Shown piece by piece: positions 38,001 to 42,339 of a DNA stretch of 42,339 bases. The notes beneath the pieces were generated by a model. The model was not told where the DNA came from. It saw only the letters and a list, made by a program, of their open reading frames with translations, and made no database searches. Position numbers and translations under genes: made by a program. Position 1 is the stretch's first letter, and each line of letters begins with the position of its first letter. This stretch comes from Prorocentrum cordatum (Eukaryota; Sar; Dinophyceae; Prorocentrales; Prorocentraceae), in assembly GCA_963575745.1 (NCBI GenBank), contig CAUYUJ010021059.1, positions 1,235,015-1,277,353 on the forward strand, in the 5' to 3' direction.

Positions 38001-39300
38001 TGGTGGTGATTGTGGTTTTTGCTGGGCATGATGATTGGTTTCTTGGTAATATGCGCGTGCGGCATGGTTCACGCGATCTTGAGCCCATTATCTTGGTCGG
38101 TGGTGAGGCAGTCAGCCTTGCCATGTCGGCCTCTCGGCGAGGACGGAAAGGCGCCTTTGCCAGGTCGTTCGCAGCCCACGGGTCGTTCCAAGGTGACCCC
38201 CAAGAGCTTCAAATCTGTGATTGATGTCGCATTGTGATGGTCTGCGACGCGAAGCAGTTGTCGACGCCACCGACGACCCCGGCGAGACCCCAAGGCATCA
38301 TCGCTCCGTGGGAGGTCTCGACACCGGCGTTCGGAGCAGAAGTGATGGAGGTGTCGAGTCCGCGAGGCTCTTCGCCCACCAGGATACGGGGACCTCTTGG
38401 GCCGAGCCGCGAAGGCCCTGCCTCCGCTCGACCGAGACACCATCCTCAGTAGACGCGGAGATATTCGGAGGCTGATAGGCCTGCTACCCTGACACGGTGT
38501 CAACGAAGGAGAGTTTGGAGTACGTCCTCGGGGGACGATCTCCACCGAAAATCCTTGAGAAGATTACGAAAGGGAGGTTTGTCCACCGCCGAGAAACGTC
38601 TGAACCAGACGGAGGATTTGGCCGTGGTGATTGGGGTCGACCGGGCAGTCGAGGAGCAGCCCACAGGAAAAGTCGTTCGCGAAGTGTTGTGCGGAGACAC
38701 AGTCTACAGCAGGTCGGGATGCTTGCCTGGGATTGCGATCGTAGAGCAGGCCGTTCTGGTGTGCGTCGCTGCGTCGACGGCGGGCAGATCACATTTCCTT
38801 CATCGCGTCCGCGATCAGCAATTAGATGAAGCTGGACGGGGTCGGGGACTCCCCGCTGGTGCAAGACCTGACGGCGCAGAAATTTGCCGCGGGTGCCGCC
38901 GCCGATGAGTTCGAGTTCATCCGGTTTCACAGCGTCTGGGAGGTCGGGGCAGGAGTCGAGGGGCGAGGCGCGGATTCATCGGTTCACGCTTTGTTCCTGA
39001 TGATTATCCACCTGATGATCTCGCGGGACCCCAGCGAACCCTCTGCGCGCCGCGGACGGCGTGGGTCCTTGCCGGGGGAGTCCAGAAGGGCAAAGGGGGC
39101 CGTGCGGAAGGGACTTGAGATGGCAGGGTTCCCTCGTTGCGAGGCGCGGGCCGCCCGCCGAGAGGAGGAGACAGGAGGTGCCATGTGCGAGCGGTCCGAC
39201 AAATATTGCGCGGAGGCCCAGTTGGCGCGGGACTCCACCCCTCCACCCGCGAACGGGGGCAGTTCGCGGAGGGGTAGTCGATCAGCGGCGACCCCGGCAA
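38001..39300 (+). other. Stretch with short unassigned reading frames
   Basis: A plus-strand frame at 38010-38237 begins with a hydrophobic MWFLLGMMIGFLVICACGMV segment that could be a membrane span or chance. Another, from 38497, reads STKESLEYVLGGRSPPKILE, and a third near 38826 reads LVQDLTAQKFAAGAAADEFE. They lie in different frames with no recognisable junctions. A decayed coding sequence or small exons are possible. I make no gene call. Confidence 0.25.
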
Positions 39301-42300
39301 GAAGCTGCCAGTGAACCCCCATGGGAAAAATAAACAGAATGAGCTGGAGGAGCGCTAGCCTTCTCTGGTGGTCGACCAGCTGCTGGCGGCGCGTCCTGCT
39401 CGGGCGGGGCGGGATACTGTCGTGCTGCATGGTCGCCATATTCATAAAATTGTTCTTGCGCTTCGTGCCAGGAGTGGCGCTGGCGTCGGCGGCGGGGCGG
39501 GGGCGGCCTCTGACGACGTCGACCCCCGCGACCGGCGGCGGCGTCGCCGCGGGTGTTCCCCCCCGCATCCAACGGCGCGATGTTTTTCAGCACCGTCATG
39601 TTTCTCTTCCCCCCTCCGATGCCTGATTGGCTCGTCGGGAAAAGCGCCGCCGAGACCAGTCGCGCCGCTGGCGATGTTGGCCCGCGGGGCCGGCCAGGGA
39701 TGTCATCTCCGTTGTCAACGCTTTGGGGCGGGCCCGTGCGGGGGTGGTCTCGTCGCGGCCTCTTCGCGCGGCTCCGTCGGCGTCGTCGCCCGCGCGCGCG
39801 GGCCCTGTTTGTTGCGATCGCTCTGGCGGCGGGTTTCTGCTATAAGGCCGCGGCCATCTTCTCTGTCGAAAGCAGACCCCCGTCGGAGTTCGTTCAGGCC
39901 CGAGGATCTCTACGACCTCTTGCGCGCGAGACTGGCCAGAGGACATCGATCCCGATCGTCTTGGATCTCGTCGCATTCCAGCCCGGCGGCTCTCGCATCG
40001 TGCGGGGCCACGAGGGGGTGGCCCAGATATCGGAATCTCGCCAGGGGGCCACCCCGTATGGGGGCCCCCATGCTAGCGCGATCTCCAACCGCCATGAAGG
40101 CGTTCCTCCATGGCGTCGTGGGCGCGGGCTTGTTCTGGTTGGCCTGCCACGCCCAGACGTTTGCGGCGTTCTTCCCTGCGCCCAGAGAAGACGAGGATCA
40201 GCGGGCGGCGATCGGCGCTCGGCAGGCCAATCGCTTCCACGTCGACCACCCCCACCCCCCCAAGCGCCGCCAAACCTTCACATTGTTTTTGCGCCGGGCG
40301 CGCTGGACAGGGGCGCGGAAGCGGTCGATTGGCGCGCGGACCTCTCCCCAGGCGGCGCGTTGGAAGGCGCGGGCCTGGGCCGACGTCATCGGCCGAAGCG
40401 CAGCCGCTGCGGCCGCGCTCTGGAGTGTTCTGGGGGGCCGCGCGTGCGCCCGAGAGCGATTTTGACCGAGCGCCGCCTCGACTCGGCGCGGGCGCGGGTA
40501 CGCGTCCGTGGGCACCGTTAACGTGCGTCGGCGACTGCGCCCCCCGACGCGCGCCGAGACCTGGCTGAGGTGACGCCGGGCGGGTTTTCCAGCGCGCGGC
40601 CCCTGGCGACCGCCTGGCGTTCGGGGCCCCAGGCGTTTGGGGCGAGCGCGGGTTTGTAGCGGCGCCCGCCCAGGACGCCCAGGGCGCATTTTGCGCGTCG
40701 AGCCCCGAACGCATGATTGCGCGCCTTCGTGGGCGCACCTCCGAACGAGCTGCGCGCCCTAGCCCGAGAGCGATCGATGCGCGGTCGGCCAATCCGCCGA
40801 TTGGGACGCGCGCGCCTTAGGCGCCAGCTGATGCCCGGAGAAGACAGCGCCCAGCAATGTTCCATGGGCCGTCGCAGTTGTTTTTGTGCAGCCGCCGTCG
40901 GCAGCGGCGCGTCGCCCTTCCCGCCCCTTGCCACCCCGCCTGGGTAGGGGGCGCGGGTATCTTTCGCGCTCGAGAGGACTCGCGCCGTTCGCAGTCCGCG
41001 ATCAACCCTTTGGGCCCCCACGGCCCGCGGCTGGCCAACGCCCCCAGAGCCCCGCTGCGCCCGCCCCCCTTCCCCCAGGCCGCCCGTCTGACGCGAGCCC
41101 TCGGAGGCCCCCGCGACCCCAGGTCAGATCTTCACTTGGGAGCGCCCTGACCACCTCCTGCGCCAAAAGTTGGCCGTTGGCATGGGACATTTTTTATATT
41201 TTGCTGGGGTGGTGGAATTTCGGCGTCTCGCGCAGGTTTGCTGCGGCGTGCGCTAAGCGTCGCGCCCGGCTGGCCAGCTCGTTCGATTCGGATTTCGCGG
41301 CGTGATTTCTCCAAGCCTCCAGGAGGTGGTGGTTTGGGCCCCCCGTGGGCGGGTCTGTCAGGTTCACCCCAGCTTCTGTTTGCGCGAAGTGGGTCCAGGC
41401 CTGGCGCGGCGCATTCGGCGCCTTGGGTCGAGGGGGCCGACGTTTCGCCGGCCCCGCGATCTTGCCGCTGCCAGATTCCGCGAATAGGATCGTCCATCTC
41501 TCCGCCGCTCACTCGCTTCACTACGCGATTGATCCGCCGACGTCGTCGGGGTCTTGTTCTCGCAGGCCTCCCAGGCGTGCTCTGGGCGGGGCTTCGCGCC
41601 GCGAGGTTCGCCCGGCAAGCCGCTCGCGCGGCGCCAGCTGCCAGACGAACGCCATCTTCCATCATCGAGGGGGCCCTGCTGGGCTTGGGCCGTCAGACTT
41701 GCTCGTGCTCCTGTGAGCCCCGCGCCGACCCCCTCATGCGCCTCGTTGAACTGGCCCCGGGCTCGAAGGGCGCGTGAATGACGTCGCTTCCCTCGCCCTA
41801 TTGCCTTTCGGCTGACTCGATCCCGTTCTCGAGCGTTGGCCCGCGCTCGCCCCGCAGCAGCAATCGGCGCGAGAGCGCCCCCTATTTGCTCTGAAGTGGG
41901 GAAGGAAACGCCCGCGAGGCGCGGGGGCGTCGGCTGCCTCGACCAGTCCGTCTGCCCGCGGGGAATCGCCGTCGCTTACCACCTCCTCGGAGCTGCACAG
42001 CGGTGGCTGTCGGCGTCGCGGACTTCGGCGTCGAGTTGCTGTTCGACTGGCCCACGCGCGGGCGATCTCGGCATCGCTGCTCCGGATCTCCGCCTTCAGG
42101 AGCTTCGAGCTCATTCGAGACAGTGGTGCACCTCTTCTTCTCGGGTCCGGGCCACAGCCCGGCGCGCCGACGGCGCGCTCGTTGCCCGCGCAGGCAGCTC
42201 GCGCCGCCCGGAGGCCCCGCTTAGCGACGCCAGGGGCACTTTGCAGGGGGCGCCCATCGCTGGCGGCCGCGGCAATCTGCGCGCGCCTGGCGGGCTCGGT

Positions 42301-42339
42301 CGACAACGCGATGTCCTTGACTCGCGTTGCCTTCTTGCT
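39301..42339. other. GC-rich stretch without a supported gene
   Basis: Very high G+C with many CGCG words. Long frames are open on both strands, as expected by chance at this composition, and none shows a domain, a splice pattern or protein-like composition that sets it apart. The window ends within it. Confidence 0.35.

Noticed and set aside
39301-42339. Several 120-240-residue frames on both strands
   Set aside because: Expected by chance at this G+C; no domain, splice pattern or distinct composition was found.

Overview
The window looks like nuclear DNA of a dinoflagellate, most like Prorocentrum or the Symbiodiniaceae. This rests on very high G+C, plus-strand genes lying one after another, introns that often begin with GC rather than GT, protein families I associate with dinoflagellate genomes, and a large load of satellites and retroelement sequence. 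One run of 100 N (13740-13839) marks a scaffold join. No bacterial, organellar, rRNA, tRNA or CRISPR feature was found.

Left part (about 0.3-16.6 kb): four plus-strand genes. Gene A (exons from about 0.8 to 9.3 kb) belongs to a multi-exon family of unknown function and carries in-frame stops. Gene B (9968-11209) encodes a disordered Ala/Glu/Lys/Pro-rich protein. Gene C (about 11.5-13.06 kb) is a divergent cytosine-5 DNA methyltransferase-like gene broken by a TAA and a frame change. Gene D (about 14.1-16.6 kb) encodes a largely helical protein I do not recognise. The introns are almost pure polypurine (GGA) or polypyrimidine (CCT) tracts.

Middle part (about 16.6-28.4 kb): mostly repeats. These are a 32-bp tandem repeat, a degenerate Trp/Gly/Leu-type repeat, a GA microsatellite, and a 7-kb array of diverged composite units rich in CG palindromes. 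A 92-bp minisatellite and an ACG-rich block sit inside that array.

Right part: the main item is a 7.4-kb tyrosine-recombinase retrotransposon (28477-35887). It has Gag-like, small, reverse transcriptase/RNase H and recombinase reading frames, and perfectly matching A1-ORFs-B1-A2-B2 split direct repeats. A DNMT3-like cytosine-5 methyltransferase domain lies inside the RNase H domain, between its first Asp and its Glu. The reading frames are open and the repeats identical, so the copy looks recent. Beyond it (35.9-42.3 kb) are an AT/GT microsatellite, a roughly 70-bp tandem repeat, and GC-rich sequence with only short unassigned reading frames.
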